A program made the position numbers and the translations under genes. A stretch of DNA of 64,000 nt from Elgaria multicarinata webbii (Eukaryota; Chordata; Lepidosauria; Squamata; Anguidae): the NCBI RefSeq assembly GCF_023053635.1, contig NC_086171.1, positions 46,231,538 to 46,295,537 of the forward strand, written 5' to 3'. Below are positions 53,485 to 63,850 of the stretch, one piece after another. The notes below the pieces were generated by a model. The model saw only the letters and a program-made list of their open reading frames with translations, had not been told where the DNA came from and did no database searches. Position 1 is the first letter of the stretch, and each line of letters starts with the position of its first letter.

Positions 53485-53745
53485 TTTGGATGGCTTTAAA
53501 AGGGGCTTGGATACATTCCTGGAGGAGAAGGCTATCAGTGGCTACTAGTCCTGATGGCTAAGTGGAACCTCCAGTGTTAGAGGCAGTAAGCCTGTGTGCA
53601 CCAGTTGCTGGGGAACATGGGCAGTGGGGTGATGTTGCACCATGTCCTGCTTGTGGGTTCTTGGTTGACAGCTGGTTGGCCACTGTGTGAACTGGTCTAG
53701 ATTGGCCCTTGTTCTGATCCAGCATTACTCTTCTTATGTTCTTAC
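53485..53745 (+). mobile_element. CR1-like LINE 3' end
   Basis: TTGGATGGCTTTAAAAGGGG, CCTGGAGGAGAAGGCTATC, GTTGCTGGGGAACATGGGC, GGTTGACAGCTGGTTGGCC and the end CTTCTTATGTTCTTA. Confidence 0.85.
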
Positions 53746-53749
53746 GTTT

Positions 53750-54335
53750 ATTCTCTGAATAATGCTCCCATTTCTCCAAATTTTCCTTCTTGATCAAAAC
53801 TATTATATCAAAGAGCCCAGGATACTACTGCATAGAGCAAACATTTTTAAGGAATCAAAGCAGGTGCCTCCTTGTTCATGTTTCAACATTACTAGGGCTG
53901 AGAGCATTAATTAAACCATGGAAATGAGAATTTTCCGGCAGAGTTTAATCAGAATCATCATTTTACAATAAGAATAAAGAAAGAAAAGGGTTTACTAGTC
54001 TTGTTGGGCATGGCAAACAATTTATTTGCATCTCTTGCTTCAGGATGTCCTTTGGAGAATTTTTCTCAAGAACTGTTAACATTTCTGTGCTATTTAAACA
54101 TGAGAAACAATTATAGTAAATCAAATATACCACGTACACTGAGACAGTGTAAAATTCATCTTAGCTTCCTCATTCTCCAATTAATCCAAGAAGGATTGAC
54201 GAGTGGTCTGATTTACAAATTCAAGCAATACGTATTTAGGGTGTGGAATATACTGATTGTTCCAGTTCCATCTTCTTTGTGTGCCCTCCTATGTAAAGTG
54301 CCATGGGTTGAGGCCTACAATACTGCTATTTGCCT
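53750..54335. other. Intergenic, nothing recognised
   Basis: A 123-codon frame at 54001-54372 has no family signature and runs into element X. Confidence 0.35.
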
Positions 54336-54341
54336 GAACAC

Positions 54342-54654
54342 AGGGGCAGCATCAAGGGGTAGGCATGGTTGAGCACTGGCTGAGGGCCCAAACCCTAGCA
54401 AGGACTCACTATCAAGACTCCCCTGAAGTTGTTCCTCTTCTTTATCATTGCATCCTTCTTGTTCACCTGCCTCTCACTCTAGCCCAAATAATGGTGGTGG
54501 TGAGAAGGAGAAACAGTAGATGCCACCACCTACTTGCTCATTGGCGAGAAACAGGAGAAGGAGCAATAGCAGCTGGTGCCCATGGTTGTGAGAAAGTAGG
54601 CAAGCCACTGAGAGGGCCCTGACCAAAGGCCCTCAAAAACTGGGAGCCAGCACT
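54342..54654 (+). mobile_element. Interspersed element X, copy 2
   Basis: CAGGGGCAGCATCAAGGGGT, TGAGCACTGGCTGAGGGCCC and the end CTGGGAGCCAGCACTG. The CAG...CTG ends would suit hAT. Confidence 0.6.
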
Positions 54655-54917
54655 GTATGGATGTTGTGGCTGCATTGAAGGAAGAGCCACCAGCACTCAG
54701 AATTAGGTTGTTGTCAAACCTTTGCACAGGACACTTCCAAAACATCGAAATTTTTATCAAAAGATGTTCAAGAAGCCTGCTTTTCTTTAACCCAATGGTT
54801 CTGAAATGTTGTATTTTGGGGCTCCATTATTATGGTTACATGTGTTTCACCGCAACAAATGGGAGAAGAACTGGAGAAATTCCAGGAAGGTTATGCTCTG
54901 TGATTTTCAGCACAATG

Positions 54918-54976
54918 TATTTATAAATGTGTTTATTACATGTCTGTATTGCCCAATAACCAAAGCTCTCTCACAT
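54918..54976 (-). mobile_element. L2-like LINE tail fragment (minus)
   Basis: TTTATTACATGTCTGTATTGC then CCAATAACCAAAGCTCTCT. Confidence 0.55.
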
Positions 54977-54979
54977 CCA

Positions 54980-56050
54980 CAGGCGCGTTTAGTCAGAAGT
55001 TAAGTTGCACTGTGTCTAATGAGGCTTCCTTGCCATTTTTATTTTTGCAAGTTTTCGCAGTCATAATCATCTGGCTGAAGCCATGTGAATGATCCCGTAA
55101 AAGACATAAATATAGCAAGCTCTATGTTTGTTTGTTTTATTTCCAAATAAAATTGCAAAAATATTCCAGTTCACACCTAGTTAGTGCAACATCCAATGTA
55201 TACATCGTAAACATAAAAGCAAACAGTCTTTGGCACTGAGGCACTTCATCAATACAAAGCATCCATGATGTAGGTTGGCTGATGACAAAACCTGACCTCA
55301 TAGTACAGTAAAATTTAAAACAGGACTCCTCCCAATACAATGCACAGAAAGAGAAGTTATTCAGAAGTGAATACAGTCTAACACTTAGCAACAGTTTTAA
55401 ACAGACAATACTATCACATTCAGATTTTAAAGCATCAAATGCCAAGTGGCAATACACCAAAAATAAACTTTGGGTGGGGTGGATAACAGTTGCAGAGCTT
55501 ACCTACACTTTCACCAAAAAATAGGATTTGGGGCTTCTCTACATTAAGGAAAATTCCGCAGCCTTACCGGTGCTTCATCTTCCAGAAACTTTACGGGTTT
55601 ACAATGGGCACAAAACATGCGCTTTCCCCATTTTGTTCTTCCCACTTCCTTTGTGGGCACATTCCATATAATTAATTTATACAGACAGTAGATGGTGCTG
55701 CAAGTTTTCTAAAATATTACACAATACTTGAATTACACCACCAATTTGATGGCAGTTTTGGAGGGGGGGATTGTTACTGCATTTTCGGTGATTTTTTAAA
55801 ATGGCGGAATAAATCTAAAAAATGACAAGAGAGGCACTGGAGGTTGCCGAAGTCTTGAAAAGGACTCACAAACATCTGTGAGTGAACGGTCAGGAGCACA
55901 TGATAAATGCCAAGTGTAAAAACTCCTTTTGTGTCCAACACACAGGGACAGTTGTAGGAGTTCAGAGGTTATGGGGAATTACTGCAATTGTCAAGTATTA
56001 AAAAGAACAACCAGAATGCAACCTTGACCTCAACACACACACATACACAC
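54980..56050. other. Intergenic, repeat-poor
   Basis: A TTTATT at 55136-55141 reads AATAAA on the minus strand and lies next to an A/T-rich block that runs to about 55480. This could be the 3' end of a minus-strand transcript, such as a long ST8SIA6 3' UTR or a noncoding RNA. Unproven. Confidence 0.25.
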
Positions 56051-56059
56051 ACACTCCCT

Positions 56060-56270
56060 GCCAGGTGGTTCGCTACCACGAGCAGAGGCTTCAGGTAAGT
56101 CCCACTGGCAGATGGGGGTCAGTAACTGGCCATCTGGCTGAATTGGCCTAAAGCCCTCAATTGCTTTAGGCTGAGGTGGCTCAATCCGACCCTGAATCAG
56201 ATTAGGGTCAAGACGGGGCAAATTGGCCCACTTTGACTCAGATCCAGGGTCCAGGACCAAGGCAGTACAC
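56060..56270. mobile_element. Diverged GGGCTGTGCA family copy
   Basis: GTAAGTCCCACTGGCAGATG, GCTGAATTGGCCTAAAGCCC, CTTTGACTCAGATCCAGGGTC resemble 3480-3645. Ends are unclear. Confidence 0.35.
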
Positions 56271-56274
56271 CCCC

Positions 56275-57040
56275 CTAAAGAAGATCACCCAGTGTCATGT
56301 AGGGATACTGAAGAAATTCAAGATAGGCTACAATGAATTCAGATTCGTAAGAATCCAACCTGAGGAATCCACCTCGGACTGGACTCCCCAGGCCACACAG
56401 TTTGTTTGTTTTACTTTCCCACACTTTACACAAATTTATTCACAGGAAAATATGCTAGTTTCTCCTGAGACATATGCCATGCTGGAAAATATACATGGGG
56501 GGAAAGTCAAATGGAACGGGGGACAATAACGCTAATTGTTACGTACTAACATTGATTATGTAAATTGTTGCAAACTTCCTTATGGAATTATTTACTATTT
56601 TTCTGCATAAAGGGGTTTTCTGCATAAAGGGGTTGGGGAAATCCGAATCCATCTGTGAATGGATGGCGGAAAAAATGACACCACACAATCCACAAAACAG
56701 ATTTCACAAAATTCAGACACTTCTAGCGTCAGGTGTATAGGGCAGATCTTGTCCCTGTGTCCATTCAGAAACGGCAACTGCACAGCCCATGTTGTTTCTG
56801 CAGTTGCTGCCATCTGGGGTACAGACTGGCAGAAATAGTGAGAAATCAGCCTGGGTATTATATGTGAGGCGTGTCATGGATGGCAGGTATGAGAAGTGGT
56901 CTGGATCGATCCCTGTTCCATTTCAAAATGTCAATGCAGTTGCCTAACTTGTGACCCGGAAAGCTGGATACAACCCATGTTTCATGGCCTGTCAGATGTT
57001 GGACACCCCTACTGTTTGTGAAGTCACCAAATGACAGAAG
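56275..57040. other. Intergenic, nothing recognised
   Basis: No named feature. GGGGTT...CTGCATAAAG is duplicated at 56605-56632. Confidence 0.35.
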
Positions 57041-57055
57041 AAGTTGGGTTTATGA

Positions 57056-57160
57056 AGTAGGGCCTGCATCAAGGGTTGGCATGGTTGAGCACCTGCCAAG
57101 AGCCCACACCCCAACAGGGGCCCACTGACAAGAGCCCCTGAGTAACATTCGGAAGGCTTT
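57056..57160 (+). mobile_element. Interspersed element X, left-end fragment
   Basis: GTAGGGCCTGCATCAAGGGT, GGTTGAGCACCTGCCAAGAG and CCAACAGGGGCCCACTGACA. Confidence 0.45.
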
Positions 57161-57329
57161 TGTCAGAAAGAAGGTAGTCCTTGAGACCATCCCAAACATG
57201 TAGGAAAATGACCGACTTGGGATATTTGATCTTGCTGAAAGATTAATCCCCATGGAACCCTCAGAAAATTCCCATAGGCATTGGAGAACGTGGTCCTTAC
57301 TAAACTCTCCTTTGCTTGTCAGGTATCTA

Positions 57330-57695
57330 GGTAGGGCTGGCATCAAGGCTAGGAATGGCTGGATCCCACTCCCCAGTAGTAGCCCACTGTCAAAAGCCCC
57401 TTGGACTTGCTCTCCCTCTCCCTCAGTGCAACCTGCTTGTTCACCTGCTTCTCACTGTGGCCGAGATAACAGTGATAGTGAGAAGAAGGAGCAGGAGATG
57501 TCACTGTTTACATGTGCATTGGCTTTCTGTCGGTCAAGCAAGAAAGTGATAGCTATGATGAGGGAGGAAGAGAGAGAGAGAGAGATGAGCAATACAACAA
57601 CTGACAACAATGGCAGTGAGAAGGTTGACTCACTGAAGGAGGGGGCCCACTGGGGACCCTCAACTATCTGGAGCTGGCACTGTTCTCAAATCCCT
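57330..57695 (+). mobile_element. Interspersed element X, copy 3
   Basis: AGGGCTGGCATCAAGGCTAG, CCCCTTGGACTTGCTCTCCC, GAGAAGAAGGAGCAGGAGAT and the end CTGGAGCTGGCACTG. A (GA)n stretch lies inside at 57571-57586. Confidence 0.55.
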
Positions 57696-57879
57696 GGTGG
57701 ACTTCCATCCATATCCACTCGGTGGCCAAGATTAAGTCTAACATATTAACATTCATTCATAAATAGCCTCCACTTCTGAAAATTACAGTGTCCATGTCAA
57801 TAGAGTCCCTCCTCCATCTTCCTTTCCTAGTGAACATCAATCCGGAAAGTTATTCCCCAGGTTTCTGCAGACATGTTCC

Positions 57880-58200
57880 TTGTTAGATTAATAGAACTCC
57901 ATAAAAGCCCTCGAAATGTTGCCCAAGAGGCATATCACCGTTTTTATTCGATTGCATTATGTAACGTATTCTCCCTTGCCTCATGTTAATAGAAAAAAAT
58001 TTAATCAAGCCTTGTTAATAATTTAATTCTAATAGGTATTTTGATGAAAAGAACATTAAGAATTTAAACTTAGGAGCCTGATGTGAAGCTCTTCTATAGA
58101 ACATGCATCAATTAGATATAGATATATCTTTAATATATGTTGATTCACTAGAGTATAAAATAAAGTCTAACTGTACTCACATACGTTCATTTTTTTACAA
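57880..58200. other. AT-rich repeat-poor block, possible conserved noncoding element
   Basis: Long stretches such as TTTAATCAAGCCTTGTTAAT, TAATTTAATTCTAATAGG and CATTATGTAACG with many TAAT cores, and no recognised repeat. Inference only. Confidence 0.25.
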
Positions 58201-58732
58201 TCAAATTTTGTTCTACCAAATAAATTTTGGGTTTTTTTAACCAGGTAAATTTTGCTAGTCTGAAACTTACCTCCCTGCAGTCTGTTGTTGAAGGTGACTT
58301 CCTCTCAGGCTCCAGTACTGGAGTTCCCCTGGACGCAGCAGCATCTTTGGGGTCAGGCTATGAGTATGTAAACCACAGGTATGGGGGAAGGTTCTCCCCT
58401 CCCTACCCACTAGCCCATTTTGCCCCTAGAAGTGGACTACCACTCCCTGCTTTCCACGTGATTGGGTCATATCTGAGTTTAAACACGCACGAGCTGCTGC
58501 TGTTGTGAAACTTGAACCTCAAGGACAATCTGGACGTGATAGTTGCTGTCCACATGTCTGTCCTGTTTAACTACAAAGTGGGTATTTCTTTAAAGGGGGG
58601 TGACTCTTCCTCTTCCCCTTGAAGGAATCGAAGGAAGCTTTTCAGGTCAGATGTGGAACTTTCTAGGCTGGATTAGGCCTGTGGGCTTGAGGGGAACAAA
58701 ACTGTCTTATTGCATTGCACTCTGTTGCTTAC

Positions 58733-58826
58733 AGGCCTTCCCCCACCTGGTGTCCTTGAAATATGTTGAACTCCAGTTCCCACCATCCCCAGCCAGCATT
58801 GGTATATGGTAGGGGAAGGCAGCTTT
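58733..58826. mobile_element. hAT palindromic MITE half-copy
   Basis: CAGGCCTTCCCCCACCTGGT, GTTGAACTCCAGTTCCCACC then ATCCCCAGCCAGCATTGG, ending TAGGGGAAGGC. Confidence 0.6.
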
Positions 58827-58950
58827 AAACAGTTTTCTGCCCTCCCAAATCTGTTGTCAGAAATGAGCCAGGGTAGGATAAAGTAAGATGGCGGCTCTGT
58901 GATTTCTTGTCCAGCCCTCAAATTCCAGAAGTTCCTCAAGCAGCTTCTAA

Positions 58951-59281
58951 AGTAGGGACGTTGAATCTCTTTCAGTCTGAAGGCTGAACTCCACTTGGGA
59001 GATGCTCTTGGGGGCGGGCACATCTCAGCAGTGTGCAAGGCTAAAGGCAAAAAGAAAGAAGAAAGAGGCAGCCCCCACCCCCCTCAAAAAACCCAGCCCT
59101 ATTGTAGCTTAAAGCTCTTTCTGCCAGGAACTGAGCCTCAGGAGAGGCATTTAAAACTTTTACCATGGGGAAAAGCCAGGAAACCATCCAGGGTTAGGTG
59201 GTCGGGGAAAGGGGTGGAGCCAGGAGAAGGGGAGTGGCCAACTGGGAAAATACAATAGGCTAGATTGGGACACTGGGGCAG
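58951..59281 (-). mobile_element. hAT-like non-autonomous element (CAGGGGTGG family), minus
   Basis: AGTAGGGACGTTGAATCTC at the left; interior GAACTGAGCCTCAGGAGAGG then CATTTAAAACTTTT and AGCCAGGAAACCATCCAGGG match 21900-22000 and the reverse of 32289-32619. Confidence 0.55.
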
Positions 59282-59284
59282 GAT

Positions 59285-59420
59285 CTATGCTACTGCTTTA
59301 TAATGGTATTGAAGTGCACTGACAATTGTTGGGGCCCAGGACACATTCCACATACCATTTTCAAACCACTTTCAAAGTGTTATATTCTGCTGGGTGCAGA
59401 TCCGGCCCAGGAGGGCTGGA
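59285..59420. repeat. Probable interspersed repeat, unassigned
   Basis: TACTGCTTTATAATGGTATTG then AAGTGCACTGACAATTGTTG has the look of a dispersed squamate element, but no second copy is in the window. Confidence 0.3.
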
Positions 59421-59799
59421 TCCGGACATTCTGTACCTCTGGTTTGGCAACATTATCTAGAACGCAGTCTGTTGCACAGGACAAGTAAATAAGGTGGTAA
59501 AACTGATTGGGAGCAATACCACTTCAGACTATAAGTGGGGGTGAAGGGTCACATGGTCAAATGTACCACTATTTATCATTGTTTGCAGATCAGTCAAACG
59601 GTGCAGTCCTGTAGTACCAAGGTATCAAGTCAGAGAGTTTCTCAGACAGCCTTAACAAAACCATAAATGCTGTTACAAACATAACTAAACAAACATCACT
59701 GACAGCTATCATACTGAGATTGTGCTTTGTTCTCTATAGTGGGCCTTCTGGGTTTCGAAAATTTTGCCTATGTAAAAAGGCAGATTACAAGAATCTAAA

Positions 59800-59824
59800 C
59801 ACACACACACACACACACACACAC
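59800..59824 (+). repeat. (AC)n microsatellite
   Basis: About twelve AC units. Confidence 0.9.
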
Positions 59825-60104
59825 ATGTTAAAAACAGATAAACTCAAGACCGCCATCCTGAAGTGCAAAATACTTCGGAATTATAATATCACACTTTAAT
59901 GCTTGCGTGTTGACATTTGATCAAATCCACTATATCAAACCATGGAGGCACATCAACAGTCTCTTCTCTGAAAAAAACAACAAACAAACGAAACAAGAAA
60001 GTGCGGCATTACTATTCATTTGCAAGCAAACTGTACAACATACACAGAATAAGCAGCAGTTGGCATTTATCTGCCTTTGCGTTAAAGGGGAGGATGTGTG
60101 TTAA

Positions 60105-60320
60105 AAAGGCCAAATGAATAAATGAGTTGACATCAGCTCTTTAATGAAAGGAAAAAAATAGCTGTCATTTCAGTTTTGGCCCAATTTAAAATTCATTATT
60201 GCTTCTCTGACATTAAGTAATTAATCAAAAATAATTTAATTTCATCCGTTTTGGTCATCTTGATTTAAATGGCTTTCCTTTTTTTCTTTCTTTTAAAGGG
60301 AAAATACTCAACTTTGCTTT
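60105..60320. other. AT-rich repeat-poor block, possible conserved noncoding element
   Basis: GACATTAAGTAATTAATCAA, AAATAATTTAATTTCATCCG and TTTAATGAAAGG words, dense TAAT cores, no recognised repeat. The texture is that of developmental enhancers; conservation is untested. Confidence 0.3.
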
Positions 60321-60601
60321 ATAGGGCTGCTCTATACTTCACTTTACACAGGAGACTCAATAACTGCAGGGACATCGGTTCTAGGCTGGCATTAGCCACA
60401 CCAAACATGTGAAATGTTGATGACATGCAAACCTCTGTTCCAAGGTACCCTGTTTGGGCCAGAGGCCAAGTTCCCCTCCTTAAGGGGGAGCAATAAATTG
60501 TGGGGGTGAGTGTGATGTTCAGCTGCCTTTTATGATGTAGTTGTAAATATATATACACAAAGTTATTGTTTATAAATTCAGGAAATAAGTAGGCCTCAAT
60601 T

Positions 60602-61520
60602 TGTAGAGGGGGGGGGGGGGGTTGAATGCCTGCATGTTGATTGGATGGCTGAGGGGGAGTGCAGATTGGCTGAGTAAGAGTGGGAGGAGCTAGAGAAATG
60701 TATCTATATATACTGAAGTTAAGTGAGATGAGTCTGGGAGATGAGTCTGAGGAAGTGTCAGTGTGAGATGAGTCTGTGTGTAGGTTAGAATTCTGTGAGG
60801 TAGAGAGAAGTAGAAGATTTTAAGACTATATAGTGCAGCAGTTCTCAACCTGTGGGTCGGGACCCCTTTGGGGGTCGAATGACCCTTTCACAGGGGTCGC
60901 CTAAGACCATCGGAAAACACATATTTCCGATGGTCTTAGGAAACTGAACTATGTCATGTATCATCTTTTGTATTATTAAAGCTATTGTTATGTATTATTT
61001 TCATTAGCAAACCATCCCATGACAATGGATCGTGTAGAGAAGAACAAAAATAATTTTATGGTTGGGGGTCACCACAACGTGAGGAACTGTATTAAAGGGT
61101 CGCGGCATTAGGAAGGTTGAGAACCACTGATATAGTGGAACCTTGTAATAAGGGAGTGACTTAAACCAAAACGCTTTGAACCTCGTAACCATACGCATTT
61201 GAACTGAGGAAACCATTAGGCTTATTCACGCATTTACTTGAGTTAATAAATTCCAATTATATTTACAAACAACCGGTGTGGTCTGTGGAGGTGTCTGAAG
61301 AGAAAACAACAAATGGTGGCAGTGGAATGGGTAAGTGAGGGCTAGGTTGCTGGGCTGTGAGTCTGTGGGGCCTGAAGAAGAGGCGAGACAGGAACAGCAG
61401 CAGTAGACCTAAACCCTCAAACACGTCATTGGCACAGGGGGGATTGAAGTGGTCCTGGGTGCTAGTGGCATTGTGCTTGTGGGTGTCTCAGGTGAAGTCG
61501 AGATGACACGGGGGCAGGAC
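60602..61520 (+). mobile_element. 5' LTR and leader of an LTR retroelement, fossil
   Basis: TGTAGAGG opens and AAACAACA closes a candidate LTR (60602-61311, about 415 bp without the insertion). It has a TATATATAC promoter-like box near 60705 and an AATAAA near 61244. Directly after it comes TGGTGGCAGTGGAATGGG (from 61314), a plausible tRNA primer-binding site, then about 200 bp of leader. The body of the element is missing. A hAT element is inserted in the LTR. Retrovirus-like or Ty3/gypsy-type cannot be decided. Confidence 0.5.
60836..61129 (+). mobile_element. hAT element of the SPIN/OC1-like group, 294 bp
   Basis: Ends CAGCAGTTCTCAACCT and, inverted, CAGTGGTTCTCAACCT (14 of 16). The interior has GGGTCGGGACCCCTTTGGGG, ACCCTTTCACAGGGGTCGCC then TAAGACCATCGG and GGTTGGGGGTCACCACAACG. 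Perfect 8-bp target duplication ATATAGTG at 60828-60835 and 61130-61137. The sequence is very like the non-autonomous hAT elements of the SPIN and OC1 families known to have moved between vertebrate lineages. No transposase. Confidence 0.92.
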
Positions 61521-61680
61521 GCGTCACAGTGAGCAGGCCAGCAGCAAAGTGAGAAAGACTGGTAAAGAGTGGCTGCATAGCCCCAGCAGTGTCTCCTGTG
61601 GGTCTATTTGTTCTCGCCCCTTCACCAACTGGACCCAATTAAGCGCTGCCCACATAATTATTAGATGCATATATAGGGTT

Positions 61681-61722
61681 GCTTCAGAAGAAGAAGAAGA
61701 AGAAGATGATGATGATGATGAT
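61681..61722 (+). repeat. (GAA)n-(GAT)n compound microsatellite
   Basis: About seven GAA units pass into six GAT units; it creates Glu/Asp or Ser-rich frames that are not genes. Confidence 0.9.
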
Positions 61723-62164
61723 GTGAGCATGTCATCCACAACTTATGTGCTTGCTGGCCACCATAGGGAACAGGTACTGGACTAGTGGATCTGAACCAAC
61801 AAGGTTCTTCTTATATCCTCCAAATCTCTCCCAAGCACTTTCCACAAGCATACGTTAAGTTTGCATAACGCATGACAAAATTAAAATTAATACTGTGCTT
61901 AATGATATGTCCAGCAAACGGTTCACTCTTGTCTGTAACACTGCTTTACCTGCAGCAGTTGTGTCTATCATGTAAAGCGTGGAGCCACCTTTGCTTAGTT
62001 AACTAATAAATATAGTAGGGGTCGGCAACCTGTGGTCCAAGGACAATCTGTGGCCCTTAGCCTAAGTTCAAAATGAAGGAATCCGTTCAGACCTCTGGCA
62101 AGAGTAACCTGTTCCTTCCCTGGCAGCCCACTGGGTAGGGAGGAAGAGAAAGGGAGCCTATGTA

Positions 62165-62303
62165 AAGCAGCTGCTGGGGAACATGGGACTCACGTCCTGC
62201 CTGTGGCTTTCCTTTGGGCACCTGATTGGCCACTGTGTGAACAGAATGCTAGACTAGATGAACTTTGGTCTGATCCAGCACATCTCTTCTTATGATCTTA
62301 TGA
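62165..62303 (+). mobile_element. CR1-like LINE 3' end
   Basis: GCAGCTGCTGGGGAACATGG, GATTGGCCACTGTGTGAAC, GGTCTGATCCAGCACATCTC then TTCTTATGATCTTATG. It lies in the probable ST8SIA6 3' UTR or just beyond, in opposite orientation to that gene. Confidence 0.8.
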
Positions 62304-62467
62304 GAGGGAGGGAGGGAGAAGAGAAGGGAGGCAGAAAGAGGGAGAGAAAGGGGGTGGCTCCACTAAATTTTGGCTTAGCCCCACCCATCATTGGCTTCAG
62401 AACCCAATGGATTACCCATGAGGGAATATGGCCCTCAAAATAAATGCATAAAGAAGCATACCTGGGG

Positions 62468-62933
62468 CTATGTAAGACATTTACCGAACTGCAGCTTGAG
62501 GATACCTCTTCCATGGAGCTGGAGAATCTGGTTGTACTCTTTGGGCATTGCATGGAAGCCAGGCTTAGGAAGCTGGTTGTCGTAGTAGTGGTGGCTGATG
62601 GGAGCACCTGCGATGCTTTTGGAGAAAGGCCAGAAGCCATAGAGCTTCACGTTCTCACATAGTTCGACAGCAGCGCTGGTGATCATAAAGCCAGAAGACA
62701 ACCGGTAGGCTTTGACGCCCTTAGTCCTCCAGAACTGGGCGAGACTTCTAAGGTACCTGGGGTAGAAAAATATGGCCTTCTGCTTGGCGCTGAACTCTTT
62801 GAGCGTGTGGTGGACTTTGAAGGAAGCTGCAGTGTTACTCCTGAAGGAAAAGGCCGGTAACAAAAGGAAAGCTTCTCCATAGCTTGCAATGTTTTCCAAG
62901 AAGGCAGCCTTCTTTTCATTCAGTTTGTTATAT
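62468..62933 (-). CDS. ST8SIA6: Terminal coding exon of an alpha-2,8-sialyltransferase (ST8SIA6)
   Basis: ST8Sia enzymes are Golgi type II membrane proteins that add alpha-2,8-linked sialic acid from CMP-Neu5Ac. The minus-strand exon begins after TTTACAG at 62933 and reads YNKLNEKKAAFLENIASYG to the stop at 62468-62470. It shows sialylmotif S (SGFMITSAAVELCENV then KLYGFWPF), motif III (SHHYYDN) and motif VS as His-x4-Glu (HAMPKE), ending KLQFGKCLT with the usual late Cys. This is the complete C-terminal third of the enzyme; the earlier exons lie beyond the right edge. ST8SIA6 rather than ST8SIA1 or ST8SIA5 is chosen mainly because ST8SIA6 lies next to VIM in tail-to-tail orientation in human. 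The 3' UTR runs leftward and I could not fix its end. Confidence 0.9.
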
Positions 62934-63102
62934 CTGTAAATGACACAACAGCTTGTGAAAATTCTTAATGAGAACAGAAACTCTACCTGTGGTTAAGCAC
63001 TGTCTAATGCTCCGCTTAACAAATCTACGCTGCTGAGGTAATAGTTCACACAACAAGGGGTGTTAAAAAAACTCTTCCAGCCCAAGTTGAAATGTCAGGA
63101 AA

Positions 63103-63204
63103 GCTCGTGGGTCCCTGGACAACAGCTTGGTTGGCCACTGTGTGAACAGAGTGCTGGACTGGATGGACCCTTGGTCTGATCCAGCACAACTCTTCTTATG
63201 TTCT
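63103..63204 (+). mobile_element. CR1-like LINE 3' end in the ST8SIA6 intron
   Basis: GCTCGTGGGTCCCTGGACAA, TTGGTTGGCCACTGTGTG, CCTTGGTCTGATCCAGCACA, TCTTCTTATGTTCTC. Confidence 0.8.
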
Positions 63205-63417
63205 CTTGGGAGCCACATTCCAATGGTGCTGAAGGAAAAAAGGGACAGGCCCGAAACGTTAAATATACTATCTATTTTAGCTTACAGCTCTTACTGCCAG
63301 TATCTATGTCTTTGATTGTCAGAATGACTCCTGAATGTGGAATCCTGACCTTATGCTGGCAAGCCATGCCAACCTTACCAGTTACCACTAGGGCAAGCAA
63401 ATAGCATAGATTTAAAA

Positions 63418-63442
63418 TATTAATGAATGAATGAATGAATGC

Positions 63443-63481
<39 letters not shown>

Positions 63482-63503
63482 CAACAACAATAATAATAAT
63501 AAT
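63418..63503 (+). repeat. Compound microsatellite (TGAA)n, (AAT)n, (AAC)n
   Basis: Four-base units at 63422-63440, then about twelve AAT units, AAC units and AAT again. Confidence 0.9.
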
Positions 63504-63504
63504 T

Positions 63505-63850
63505 TCTTACCTGCCTCTCCCTCTAGATTAAGGCAGGGAACAACATTAAATACAATATAATACATAAAACTAGTTAAAAGAGCATATAAAACCAATATAA
63601 TGTTAAAATAACAATCACAACATCTTAAAATTCTTAGATTTAAAATTCAGCTGGGTAGGCCTGCCGGAAGAGACTAGTCTTTATGGCTGTCTTAAACTCA
63701 GAGAGAGCATTAAGCTGACGAATCTCTTCCAACAGGCCATTCCACAGTCTGGGAGTGGCAGCAGAAAAGGTCCTCTGGGTAACAGTTGTCAGCCTAGTTA
63801 TGGCTGACTGGAATAAAGCCTTCCCAGAGGGCCTGAGTGTGCAGATTGTG
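63505..63850 (-). mobile_element. L2-like LINE 3' end (minus)
   Basis: AGGCCTGCCGGAAGAGACTAG, GACGAATCTCTTCCAACAGG then CCATTCCACAGTCTGGGAGT, and GCAGAAAAGGTCCTCTGGGT: the reverse of the LWN(S)LP and RAF(S) coding block of L2-type LINEs. Confidence 0.6.

Noticed and set aside
61549-61785. Acidic Glu/Asp-rich frame and its Ser-rich antisense frame
   Set aside because: Both come from the (GAA)n-(GAT)n microsatellite.
62290-62662. Frames overlapping the ST8SIA6 exon in other phases
   Set aside because: They are shadows of the sialyltransferase frame and of a GA-rich tract; only the minus frame 62468-62933 carries the sialylmotifs.
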